NCBI RefSeq assembly: GCF_009296175.1
Contig: NZ_VOSK01000010.1
Location: 1-64,000, forward strand
Reading direction: 5' to 3'
DNA length: 64,000 nucleotides
Origin: Microvirga tunisiensis
GTDB taxonomy: Bacteria; Pseudomonadota; Alphaproteobacteria; Rhizobiales; Beijerinckiaceae
Of the stretch, positions 35,455 to 44,787 are shown in pieces. The notes beneath the pieces are model-generated. The model made no database searches. It was given only the letters and a program-made list of their open reading frames with translations, and was not told the DNA's origin. The stretch's first letter is position 1. Each line of letters starts with the position of its first letter. Made by a program: the position numbers and the translations under genes.

Positions 35455-37086
35455 ATGACGGTCAAGCTCGACGGGGCCACTCTCGGCATTCAGGACGTGG
35501 TGCGCGTGGCGCGCGCCGATACCGAAGGAGCATTTGCCCAAGCCGCCCTGGCGCCGGAGGCGCACGAGCGCATTGCCGCGACGCGGGATTACATCGACCG
35601 CACCTGGATGCATGACGATGCGCCGCTCATGTATGCCTTCAACACCGGCGTCGGATTGTTCAAGGATCAGCGCGTCCTCATCAGTGACATGGCCGCCTAT
35701 CAGCGCAAGACGGTCTATGCCCACGCCACCGGAGTAGGCGAGCCGTTTGCCGAGGACGTGACGCGCGCCATGATGCTGCTGCGTGCCAATGCCTTCGCGT
35801 CGAACTATTCCGGACCGCGCGTCGAGCTGGTCGAGCGGCTCATCGCGTTCCTCAATGCGGGCCTGCATCCGGTCATTCCCCAGAAGGGCTCCGTCGGCGC
35901 TTCGGGCGATCTCGCGCCGCTGGCGCATATGGCCGGTGCCGTCTGCGGCTTCGAGGAAGCCGAAATGGTTCATCGCGGCCGCCGGATGCCGGCGCGCGAA
36001 GCCATCAAGGCTGCCGGCTTCGATCCCGATTTCGATCTCGGCGCGAAGGATGCCTCGGCCCTCATCAACGGCTCGACCACGTCGCTCGCGCTCGGTGCTC
36101 TCGCCACCCACGATGCGCGCCGTCTGCTGAAGCAGGCCGACATCGCCATGAGCCTGTCGCTCGAGGCCATGCGCGGCGAGCTCGCAGCCTTCGATCCGCG
36201 CGTGCACAAGGCGCGCCCGCATCCGGGCCAGGCGCGCGTCGCGCGCAACCTGCTACGGATCCTGGACGGCACGAGACGCTGCTCTCAAGCTGCGCGCGAC
36301 GTCGTCTTCCCCGACGAGCCGCGTCAGCCGGGTACGCCTGCCGCTCCTCGCGTGCAGGACGTCTATTCCCTGCGCTGCACGCCCCAGGTTCACGGACCCG
36401 CCGTCGAGGCGGTGGAATATGTCGAGCGCATCATCGGCACGGAGATGAACTCCGCCACCGACAACCCGCTGATCTTCGACGACGGACAGGGCGGCTACGT
36501 GTCGATCTCGGGCGGCCATTTCCACGGGCAGTACATGGCGCAGGCCATGGATTTTCTCGCCATCGCCATGGCCGATCTCGGGGCGATCTCCGAGCGGCGC
36601 CTCGCGCGCCTCATCGATCCCACCATGTCCTACGGGTTGCCGCGCAATCTTCTGGCGGGCAAGCGCGGCCTCAATACGGGCTTTGCCACCGTGCAGTGCT
36701 CCCTATCGGCGCTGGTGATGGAAAACCGCGGACTGGCGACGCCGGGTTCGGTCGATTCCATCCCCGGCAAATCCAACGCCGAGGATCACGTCTCCAATTC
36801 GACCTGGTGCGGGCGCAAGGCGCGCATCATCGTGGAGAACGTGGAGCAGATCGTGGCGGGCGAATTGCTGATGGCCGCGCAGGCCCTCACGCTCGTGGAG
36901 CCGCTCGCCAAGGATTACCCGCTGGGCAAGGGCTCGCAGGCCGCGATGGAGGCGATCCGCGGGGTCATTCCACCGGCGCTCGAAGGCGACCGATGGTATG
37001 CCACCGAGATGCGTCAGGCGCTCGACCTCGTGCGCTCGGGCGCCGTGATCGAAGCGGTCGAGAGCGTCGTCGGCGAACTGGAATAA
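35455..37086 (+). CDS. Histidine ammonia-lyase-type aromatic amino acid lyase
   Basis: A 543-residue MIO-dependent lyase, somewhat longer than usual HutH (about 510). The MIO-forming triad Ala149-Ser150-Gly151 sits in GSVGASGDLAPLAHMAG. Other family marks: YAFNTGVGLFKDQR with the catalytic Tyr, QDVYSLRCTPQVHGP, and EMNSATDNPL. Selectivity region AHATGVGEP keeps the His of histidine ammonia-lyases rather than the HL or FL of tyrosine or phenylalanine lyases, and Glu is present in AEDHVS, also histidine-like. No hut genes surround it, so it may act outside standard histidine breakdown. It removes ammonia non-oxidatively to give a trans-acrylate such as urocanate. Confidence 0.85.
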   Translation: MTVKLDGATLGIQDVVRVARADTEGAFAQAALAPEAHERIAATRDYIDRTWMHDDAPLMYAFNTGVGLFKDQRVLISDMAAYQRKTVYAHATGVGEPFAEDVTRAMMLLRANAFASNYSGPRVELVERLIAFLNAGLHPVIPQKGSVGASGDLAPLAHMAGAVCGFEEAEMVHRGRRMPAREAIKAAGFDPDFDLGAKDASALINGSTTSLALGALATHDARRLLKQADIAMSLSLEAMRGELAAFDPRVHKARPHPGQARVARNLLRILDGTRRCSQAARDVVFPDEPRQPGTPAAPRVQDVYSLRCTPQVHGPAVEAVEYVERIIGTEMNSATDNPLIFDDGQGGYVSISGGHFHGQYMAQAMDFLAIAMADLGAISERRLARLIDPTMSYGLPRNLLAGKRGLNTGFATVQCSLSALVMENRGLATPGSVDSIPGKSNAEDHVSNSTWCGRKARIIVENVEQIVAGELLMAAQALTLVEPLAKDYPLGKGSQAAMEAIRGVIPPALEGDRWYATEMRQALDLVRSGAVIEAVESVVGELE

Positions 37087-37091
37087 TGGAA

Positions 37092-37114
37092 AGGGCCCGG
37101 AGTCACCGGGCCCT
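37092..37114. terminator. Hairpin after the ammonia-lyase gene
   Basis: Stem AGGGCCCGG (37092-37100) with CCGGGCCCT (37106-37114), loop AGTCA, no strong T-tract. It lies between convergent genes and may serve both. Confidence 0.6.
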
Positions 37115-37137
37115 GAACTGTCGAGTACCGAGCTTGA

Positions 37138-37443
37138 TCAGCGGCAGCGGCGGATGTCGCGATAGACCACGCGCCCGTTGGGACGCACCACGCGCTCACG
37201 CACTGTGCGGCAGCGATCGACGCGTCCCCATCCCGGCCGTACGCCGCAATCCCGCACGGTCCGATAGACTACGCGGCCGTTCGGGCGCACGGTGCGGATC
37301 CGGCGGGTGACGCATTGCACGTTGTCGACAAGCGTGGGCGCCTGCAGCTGCTCGGCGCCGAAACGGGCCTGAGCCTCTTGCGGTGCAGCAAGGAAGCCGG
37401 CGCCGAGAGCAAGAGCGAAAGCGTGGAGAATGATGGCTCGCAT
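37138..37443 (-). CDS. Small secreted protein with duplicated Cys-Arg-rich motif
   Basis: A 101-residue protein. Start 37443 has an AAGGAATGG site and gives a Sec signal, MRAIILHAFALALGAGFLA, cut near AQA. The mature part holds two similar units: CVTRRIRTVRPNGRVVYRTV...C and CRTVRERVVRPNGRVVYRDI..C, each with RPNGRVVYR between two Cys. Each unit could close with one disulfide. The net charge is strongly positive. I know similar short secreted Arg-rich proteins in related bacteria but not their function. Confidence 0.75.
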   Translation of the reverse strand: MRAIILHAFALALGAGFLAAPQEAQARFGAEQLQAPTLVDNVQCVTRRIRTVRPNGRVVYRTVRDCGVRPGWGRVDRCRTVRERVVRPNGRVVYRDIRRCR

Positions 37444-37523
37444 GGTCCATTCCTTATGCTTTGAGGAGGGGCTGACGACAACGGCATGTCTATGCCATGG
37501 TTCCTGAAGCAGGAATGAACCCC

Positions 37524-38039
37524 ATGTTGTCACGCGTTGTCATTCGTCCCGTTCAAGCCTCGGACGCCTCCGAGCTGGTTGCCGCCAACCTCGCGAGCAT
37601 CGACCTGCACGAGCCCTGGGTGTCCCCCTGCCGCGACCATGCGAGCTTTCTCGGCTATCTCGCCCGCTGCGACGGCGATCGATCCATCGGCTTTATCGCC
37701 CGCGAGCGGGAGAGCGGGCGGGTCGTCGGCGTCGTCAATTTGAGCGAGATCGTGCGCGGCTTCTTCCAGAGCGCCTATATGGGCTATTACGGCATGGCCG
37801 GCATGAACGGGCGCGGCCTGATGGGCGAAACCGTGAGTCTCGTCGTGGCGCATGCCTTCCGCGAACTCGGCCTGCATCGGCTGGAGGCGAATATCCAGCC
37901 GACCAACGAGCCTTCCCGCGCACTCGTCAAGCGACTGGGCTTTCGCCAGGAGGGCTATTCGCCGCGCTATCTCAAGATCGACGGCGAATGGCGCGATCAC
38001 GAACGCTGGGCCGTGCTCGCAGATGAGTGGCGCCGCTGA
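37524..38039 (+). CDS. GNAT N-acetyltransferase, RimJ/RimL type
   Basis: A 171-residue acetyltransferase of the RimJ/RimL/SpeG type. It begins VVIRPVQASDASELVAANLAS; the acetyl-CoA site is near GMAGMNGRGLMGETVSLVVAHAF, and the C-terminal part LHRLEANIQPTNEPSRALVKRLGFRQEGY is the characteristic RimJ motif. Likely substrate: the N-terminal amine of a ribosomal protein or a small molecule. Three ATGs are in frame (37497, 37515, 37524); the last has an AGGA at suitable spacing. It ends 6 nt from the convergent second GNAT. Confidence 0.85.
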   Translation: MLSRVVIRPVQASDASELVAANLASIDLHEPWVSPCRDHASFLGYLARCDGDRSIGFIARERESGRVVGVVNLSEIVRGFFQSAYMGYYGMAGMNGRGLMGETVSLVVAHAFRELGLHRLEANIQPTNEPSRALVKRLGFRQEGYSPRYLKIDGEWRDHERWAVLADEWRR

Positions 38040-38045
38040 CTTGCG

Positions 38046-38489
38046 TCAGGCGATGGGCCCGAGCTTCTTCTGTAGAAAGAAGCGGCTTCCGCCGACAGGA
38101 TAGTCCTTGAGTTCGCCGAAGATCTCATATCCCAGGCGCTGGTAGAGTCGGAGCGCCTCGGGATTGAGCGTGTCGATCCAGACCGAGTGGCAGCCTCTGT
38201 TTCGGGCTTCGTCCTCGGCCAGCGCGATCAGCTGCGTGGCAAGCCCCATGCCACGAAAGGCTTCGGGCACGAAGAGGAGCTCGATGCCGAGCCAGCCGCC
38301 ATTCGTGCGTCCCAGAAGTCCCCTGACAGGCTCGTTGCTGTCCGGATTGCGAATGGCGATGGCGAGATCCTGGCCCGGCGGATGATTGGCGAAGAGCGTT
38401 TTGTTGAAGTCCCGCACGCCCTCCAGCACGATCGGATGAAGCGCGGAAGCATCCTCGACGAACGTGATCGTGGGCAACTGTGTCATCAT
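38046..38489 (-). CDS. GNAT N-acetyltransferase
   Basis: A 147-residue GNAT of the compact type. The acetyl-CoA loop is LLFVPEAFRGMGLATQLIALAEDEARNRG, followed by the family strand CHSVWIDTLNPEALRLYQRLGYEIFGEL. Such proteins acetylate small amines or antibiotics. It lies 8 bp downstream-adjacent of the M20 hydrolase gene on the same strand (38497), so the two may be co-transcribed. The target is unknown. Confidence 0.88.
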   Translation of the reverse strand: MMTQLPTITFVEDASALHPIVLEGVRDFNKTLFANHPPGQDLAIAIRNPDSNEPVRGLLGRTNGGWLGIELLFVPEAFRGMGLATQLIALAEDEARNRGCHSVWIDTLNPEALRLYQRLGYEIFGELKDYPVGGSRFFLQKKLGPIA

Positions 38490-38496
38490 GCAAATC

Positions 38497-39735
38497 CTAT
38501 GCCGCGATCCGCTTGACGGCGTCGATCAGCACACGGGCCGCCACGTCCACATCCTCGGTGGTGATCGATTCCGCCGGATTGTGGCTGATGCCGTCCTTGC
38601 AGCGCACGAAGAGCATGGCGGAGGGGCAGAGATTGGCCATCGCGACCGCATCGTGACCCGCCCCGGAGGAGAGATGCAGGGGTTCGATGCCGAGACTCCT
38701 CACGGCCTCTTCGAGCCACGCGATCAGATCCTTGTCCATGGGCGTCGCGGGCGATTCCATGAACGGCTCGATGGTGAAGCTCACATTGCGTCGTTGAGCG
38801 GCAGCCTGGCACTCGGTCACGATGTCCTGCACCATGGCGAGACGCACCGCATCGTCCGGCGAGCGGGCGTCGAGGGTGAAATCGACGCGCGCTGGAATGA
38901 CGTTGATCGCGCCGGGCTGCACCTGCGCCGCGCCGACGGTTGCCACCGTGTCGGTGCGCGTCGAGCCTGCGCGCTCCACGATGCCGATCATCTCGGCGAC
39001 GGCCGCGAGCGCATCGCGGCGCATGTTCATCGGCACGGTGCCCGCATGGCCCGCTTCGCCGATTACGCTGGCGCGGGCACGGGTGATGCCGTTGATGGCG
39101 GACACGATGCCGACGGGCAGGCGCTTCGCCTCCAGAAGCGGACCTTGCTCGATATGCACCTCGAGGTAGCCGCGATAGCGCGCCGGATCGCGGGCCAATG
39201 CAGCCGCGCCTCCCGGATCGCCACCGAAGCGGATCAGCGCGTCGCGGAAAGAAACTCCGTCCTGATCCCTGCCGTCGAGCCAAGCCGGGTTGAAGCGACC
39301 GGCCAGGGCTTGGGACGTGGAGAGGTTCGTGGGGAAGCGCACATTCTCCTCGTCCCCGAAGGCCACGATCTCGATGGGGCAGGCCGGCGCGATGCCCTGC
39401 TGCTTCAGCGCCTCGACTACGACGATGCCGAGCACGACGCCGAGATTGCCGTCATAGCGGCCGGCATCGACGACGGAATCGATATGGGAGCCGATGAGGA
39501 GCGCGGATGCTTCGGGATTGGCGCCCTCAACGCGGCCGATCACGGAGCCGAGCGCGTCGATATGCGCATTAAGGCCCGCCTCCTGCATCAGCCGGAGCGT
39601 GGCATCCGCGGCCCTGCGGTGCGCATCGGAGAGATAGAGGCGTGTGAGGCGGCCGGGCTCGTCCGTATGCTGGGCCAACTCCTCGATCATCGCCATCACG
39701 CGGCGGCCGAGGGTGAGATCTGTCGCGTTTGTCAT
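38497..39735 (-). CDS. Allantoate amidohydrolase-type M20 Zn hydrolase
   Basis: A 412-residue M20C hydrolase of the allantoate amidohydrolase / N-carbamoyl-L-amino-acid hydrolase group. Metal-ligand motifs: GSHIDSVVDAGRYDGNLGV, GDEENVRFPTN, EVHIEQGPLLEA, and SGAGHDAVAMA; the dimer domain has VGAAQVQPGAINVIPARVDFTLD. It would hydrolyse allantoate or an N-carbamoyl amino acid to release ammonia and CO2 in purine or pyrimidine nitrogen recovery. Without neighbouring purine genes the exact substrate stays open. The start at 39735 fits; 39771 adds 12 residues. Confidence 0.88.
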   Translation of the reverse strand: MTNATDLTLGRRVMAMIEELAQHTDEPGRLTRLYLSDAHRRAADATLRLMQEAGLNAHIDALGSVIGRVEGANPEASALLIGSHIDSVVDAGRYDGNLGVVLGIVVVEALKQQGIAPACPIEIVAFGDEENVRFPTNLSTSQALAGRFNPAWLDGRDQDGVSFRDALIRFGGDPGGAAALARDPARYRGYLEVHIEQGPLLEAKRLPVGIVSAINGITRARASVIGEAGHAGTVPMNMRRDALAAVAEMIGIVERAGSTRTDTVATVGAAQVQPGAINVIPARVDFTLDARSPDDAVRLAMVQDIVTECQAAAQRRNVSFTIEPFMESPATPMDKDLIAWLEEAVRSLGIEPLHLSSGAGHDAVAMANLCPSAMLFVRCKDGISHNPAESITTEDVDVAARVLIDAVKRIAA

Positions 39736-39808
39736 GGGCCGGAGAGTTTCAGGAACCGGCCTGCTTCGCAAGGGGAGGACGGTCCGGTTCCCAAACGCTT
39801 TTCTGCCG

Positions 39809-41021
<1,213 letters not shown>

Positions 41022-41336
41022 CTACCCTCCGGTCGGTGCCAGGGTGACCTCAAGGCCGTCGAGTTCGGGGGTCCAGAGGATCTGGCAGGACAGGCGGGAG
41101 TTAGGCTGCGTCATCACGGTGTCGAGCTGGTCCTCCTCCTCGCCGGTGGGAGGATAGAGCTTGTCCAGCCAGTCCTCGGCGACGAAGACATGGCAGGTCG
41201 CGCATTCGCAGGCTCCGCCGCACAGGCCCTCGATGGGCAGGCCCCAGTCCCGGATGATCTCCATCACCCGCCAGCCCTCGATGGCCTCAAGGATATGGCG
41301 CTGGCCGGCCCGGTCGGTCACATGGATTACGCCCAT
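41022..41336 (-). CDS. Adrenodoxin-type [2Fe-2S] ferredoxin
   Basis: A 104-residue vertebrate/bacterial-type (adrenodoxin class) ferredoxin. Cluster ligands: GLCGGACECATCHVFV supplies three Cys, and SRLSCQILWTPELDGLEVTL the fourth; acidic EEEDQLD follows, the usual partner-binding helix. The start at 41336 removes a 26-residue basic lead. It is an electron carrier for cytochromes P450 or Fe-S assembly; the reductase gene downstream is its likely partner. Confidence 0.92.
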   Translation of the reverse strand: MGVIHVTDRAGQRHILEAIEGWRVMEIIRDWGLPIEGLCGGACECATCHVFVAEDWLDKLYPPTGEEEDQLDTVMTQPNSRLSCQILWTPELDGLEVTLAPTGG

Positions 41337-41440
41337 GAAGCGGGAATTCCTCTTTCGTGCATTCTGGGATGTGGCGCGGAACGGGCGCCGGATGGGCTGC
41401 ATATCGCCCTTCAAGCCTCTTCCGTCAACGCTTTAGCGCA

Positions 41441-42157
41441 TCAAACACCGAGGGTTTCCGCCCGCAAGGCCTCATCGGCCATAAGCTCGGCCATGGAGCC
41501 CTGGAAGCGGATCTCACCGCGCTCGATGACGCAGGCCCGGTCGCTGATGCCGGCGGCAAAGGCCCAGTTCTGCTCGGAGAGGAGCACCGCTACGCCTTCG
41601 GCCTTCATGGCCCGGATCGCCTCGGCCATCATCTGGACAATGACCGGGGCGATGCCCTCGGAGGGCTCGTCGAGCAGGATCGCATCCGGGTTGCCCATGA
41701 GGGTGCGGGCGATGGAGAGCATTTGCTGCTCGCCGCCGGACATCTGGTTGCCGCGCCGCCCACGCATCTCGGCGAGGTTCGGGAAGAGCCGGACGAGTCG
41801 CTCGGGCGTCCAGGGCGAGCGGCCGGCGCCGGCCGGCCGGCGCCCCGTCTCCAAATTCTCCTCGACGGTGAGATCGGTGAAGATGCGCCGGTCTTCGGGC
41901 ACGTAGCCGAGCCCCAGGCGGGCGACCTTGTAGGTCGGAAGCTTGCCGAGGGAGTGCCCCTTGAAGGTCGCATGGGTGGCGGACGCCGAAATCAACCCCA
42001 TGATGGCCTTCAAGGTCGTGGTCTTGCCGGCGCCGTTGCGGCCGACGAGCGCCACCACCTCGCCCGGATAGAGATGAATCGACAGGCCGAACAGCACCTG
42101 CGCCCGGCCATAGAAGGCGCTGAGGTTCCGGACATCGAGCAGCGCGTCTCGTCTCAT
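41441..42157 (-). CDS. livF: Branched-chain amino acid-type ABC transporter ATPase LivF
   Basis: A 238-residue ATPase. Walker A GRNGAGKTTTLKAIMGL, signature MSGGEQQMLSIARTLMG, Walker B AILLDEPSEGIAPVIV, H-loop LLSEQNWAF. LivF-specific LGYVPEDRRIFTDLTVEENL is clear. It overlaps livG by 4 nt (ATGA). Last gene of livK-HM-G-F on the minus strand. The transported solute may be amino acids, amides or urea; it cannot be fixed. Confidence 0.93.
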   Translation of the reverse strand: MRRDALLDVRNLSAFYGRAQVLFGLSIHLYPGEVVALVGRNGAGKTTTLKAIMGLISASATHATFKGHSLGKLPTYKVARLGLGYVPEDRRIFTDLTVEENLETGRRPAGAGRSPWTPERLVRLFPNLAEMRGRRGNQMSGGEQQMLSIARTLMGNPDAILLDEPSEGIAPVIVQMMAEAIRAMKAEGVAVLLSEQNWAFAAGISDRACVIERGEIRFQGSMAELMADEALRAETLGV

Positions 42158-42930
42158 GCGGGGCTCAATCCTTTCGGCCGCTCCAGGGCATGCTCGTCGC
42201 CAAGGTAGGCCCGCCTGACTTGGGGATCCTGGCGGATCTCGTCCGGCGTTCCGGCGGCGATGATCTGGCCGCGCAGGAGCACGAGCACCCGGGCCGCGTG
42301 GCCGAAGACCACATCCATGTCATGTTCGGTGAAGAGCACGCCGATCCCTTGCGAGGCGGTGATGGACGCGGTGAGATCCATCAGTTCCGCCCGCTCGCGC
42401 GGCGCCATGCCGGCCGTGGGCTCGTCCATGAGAAGGAGCTTGGGCTCTCCGGCCAGCGCGATGGCCAGTTCCACCCGCTTCACGTCGCCATAGGCCAGCG
42501 CGGAGCAGGGGATATCCGCCGCCTCCACCATGCCCACCTGAGAGAGCAGCGCGACCGCTTTCTCGCGATGGCGCTCCCGGGCCGGGGTCCAGAGACCGTT
42601 GCTTTGACGATGGCAGCTGATCAGCGCCATCTGCACGTTCTCCACCGCGCTCATGGAGAGAAAGGTCTGCGCCACCTGGAAGGTGCGTCCCACGCCGCGG
42701 CGAAAGCGCTTCTGCGGCGAGGCATGGGTAATATCCTGATCGTCGAGCAGAACCTGGCCGCGATCAGGTCTCAACTGGCCGCCGACCATGTTGAACACGG
42801 TGGACTTGCCGGCTCCGTTGGGGCCGATGATGGCGAGCATCTCGCCACGCTCGACGGTGAACTCCACGTCCCGGGCCGCCATCACGCCGCCGAAGGATTT
42901 GTGCAGGCCGGTCACGGCAAGAAGCGTCAT
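42154..42930 (-). CDS. livG: Branched-chain amino acid-type ABC transporter ATPase LivG
   Basis: A 258-residue ATPase. Walker A GPNGAGKSTVFNMVGG, LivG-typical RRGVGRTFQVAQTFLSMSAVENV, signature-site LAYGDVKRVELAIALAG, Walker B LLLMDEPTAGMAPRERAEL, and C-terminal tail ending DEHALERPKGLSPA. The start at 42930 follows from a 4-nt overlap with livHM; the long in-frame extension to 44283 runs inside the permease gene and is a shadow. Confidence 0.93.
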   Translation of the reverse strand: MTLLAVTGLHKSFGGVMAARDVEFTVERGEMLAIIGPNGAGKSTVFNMVGGQLRPDRGQVLLDDQDITHASPQKRFRRGVGRTFQVAQTFLSMSAVENVQMALISCHRQSNGLWTPARERHREKAVALLSQVGMVEAADIPCSALAYGDVKRVELAIALAGEPKLLLMDEPTAGMAPRERAELMDLTASITASQGIGVLFTEHDMDVVFGHAARVLVLLRGQIIAAGTPDEIRQDPQVRRAYLGDEHALERPKGLSPA

Positions 42931-44783
42931 GCGCGCTCCTCTCGCCAATGTTGCACAGTGCCCACAAGGCCGCGCGGAAAGATCAGCACCATGGCGATGA
43001 TGCTCAGGCCCAGCAGAAGCCGCCAGAGGGGCGTGAGCGGCATGATCAGATCGCGCAGGAAGTGCAGGACGGCGGCACCGACGAGCGGACCCGTCACCGT
43101 CTGAATGCCGCCGAGGAGCAGCATGGTGAGCGCATCGACGGAGGTCGAGATGCCGAGCAGACTCGGATCCACCGAGCCGCGGGAGAAGGCATAGAGGCCA
43201 CCCGCAAGTCCGGCTGCAGCCCCGGAGATCACGAAGGCGAGCCAGCGGTGTTGGCGGACCTTCAGGCCGATCGCTTCCGCGCGGGCTTCCGAGTCGCGGG
43301 CGGCCCGCAAGGCATAGCCGAACGGTGCGTCGATGATCCACTTCAAAAGCAGCACCGTGACGAGCGTCAGTGCGGCGGTCAGCAGATAATAGGGCATCGG
43401 CCCGCTGGCCCAGCTCGACGGCCATACGCCAACGATGCCGTTGTCGCCGCCGGTCACGTTGACCCATTGGAAGGCAACCGCGTAGAGGATCTGGGCGGCA
43501 GCAAGCGTCATCATGGCGAGATAGATGCCTGACAGGCGGACCACGAAGGCGCCGATCAGTGCCGCGCCCAAAGCTGCCAATGCGAGTCCGAGGGGGAGAG
43601 CCGCCACCATCGACGTGCCGAGCCACTTTACGGCAAGGGCCGATCCATAAGCCCCTAGGCCGAAGAACGCTGCATGGCCGAAGCTCACGAGCCCACCGAC
43701 CCCGATGAGAAGCTGCAGGCTGAAGGCGAAGAGCGCGAAGATCAGGATCTCGGTCGCGACCTTCAGCAAGTACGCATCGGCCAGCAGCGGGAAGCAGGCG
43801 AGCGCCGCGATGACGGCGAGCAGGATGAACGGACGGCCGGGCAGGGGCTTGTGGCTGGCGATGCCCACCGCATGGGTTCCCCCGATGACCTCGGCACGCC
43901 CGAAGAGACCGTAGGGTCGGATCGCCAGCACCACGGCCATGAGCAGGAACACCACGACGAGGGTGCTCTTCGGAAAGACCAGGATTCCGAACGCCTGCAG
44001 CTGCCCGATGATGAGTGCTGCAAGGAACGCGCCGGGCACGCTGCCCATACCGCCGACCACCGTGACAACGAAGGCCTCGACGATGATGGAGAGATCCATG
44101 CCGGCATTGGCCGAGACGCGCGGGATCTGAAGCGCGCCGCCGAGTCCGGCCAGGAATGCGCCGAGAAACAGCGTGCCCGTGAACAGCATGGCCTGATTGA
44201 CACCCAGCGACGCCACCATGTCGCGATCCTGCGTCGCCGCGCGCACCAGCACGCCGAACCGCGTCTTGCGCAGGAGAAGCCACACGAGCCCCAGCACGAT
44301 GGGACCGGCCGCGATCAGCACGAGTTCGTAGGAAGGAAAGCGCCGTCCGAGAATTTCCACGGGTGCGCGCAATCCCGGTGCGCGCGGCCCCAGAATATCC
44401 TCCGGCCCGAACACCTGCACAACGAGATCCTGCACCACCAGCACGACACCGAAGGTGGCAAGCAACTGGAACAGTTCCGGTGCGCCGTAGATGCGCCGCA
44501 GGAGCAGGACTTCGATGATCACGCCGATGATGCCGACGATGAGCGCCGAGGCCAGGATGCCGGCCCAGAAGGTAACCGGCCCGAACGAGAGTTCGAGCAG
44601 GCGCGGCACCAGGGTCGCGGCCGTATAGGCGCCGATCATGTAGAGCGAGCCGTGCGCGAAATTCACGATCCGCGTGACGCCGAAGACGATGGTCAGTCCG
44701 CAGGCAGTGATGAAAAGCGATGAAGCGCTGGAGAGGCCGCTGAGGGCCTGAACGGCGAGGAAGGAGGGATCCAGCGCCAGCAA
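42927..44783 (-). CDS. livHM: Fused LivH-LivM permease
   Basis: A 618-residue single polypeptide containing both permease subunits. The LivH half (about 1-290) has GLTIVFGVTRIVNFAHGSLYMIGAY, and the LivM half (about 310-610) has LLIGVGGLVSFGHAAFFGLGAYGSAL. Each carries the ABC-docking loop RAATQDRDMVASLGVN and RAARDSEARAEAIGLK. Fusions of this kind occur naturally in alphaproteobacteria. It starts 4 nt after livK and overlaps livG by 4 nt. Confidence 0.93.
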   Translation of the reverse strand: MLALDPSFLAVQALSGLSSASSLFITACGLTIVFGVTRIVNFAHGSLYMIGAYTAATLVPRLLELSFGPVTFWAGILASALIVGIIGVIIEVLLLRRIYGAPELFQLLATFGVVLVVQDLVVQVFGPEDILGPRAPGLRAPVEILGRRFPSYELVLIAAGPIVLGLVWLLLRKTRFGVLVRAATQDRDMVASLGVNQAMLFTGTLFLGAFLAGLGGALQIPRVSANAGMDLSIIVEAFVVTVVGGMGSVPGAFLAALIIGQLQAFGILVFPKSTLVVVFLLMAVVLAIRPYGLFGRAEVIGGTHAVGIASHKPLPGRPFILLAVIAALACFPLLADAYLLKVATEILIFALFAFSLQLLIGVGGLVSFGHAAFFGLGAYGSALAVKWLGTSMVAALPLGLALAALGAALIGAFVVRLSGIYLAMMTLAAAQILYAVAFQWVNVTGGDNGIVGVWPSSWASGPMPYYLLTAALTLVTVLLLKWIIDAPFGYALRAARDSEARAEAIGLKVRQHRWLAFVISGAAAGLAGGLYAFSRGSVDPSLLGISTSVDALTMLLLGGIQTVTGPLVGAAVLHFLRDLIMPLTPLWRLLLGLSIIAMVLIFPRGLVGTVQHWREERA

Positions 44784-44787
44784 TCCG

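Noticed and set aside
42931-44283. Long N-terminal extension of LivG
   Set aside because: The extension lies wholly inside livHM in another frame; LivG starts at 42930 with the family N-terminus.
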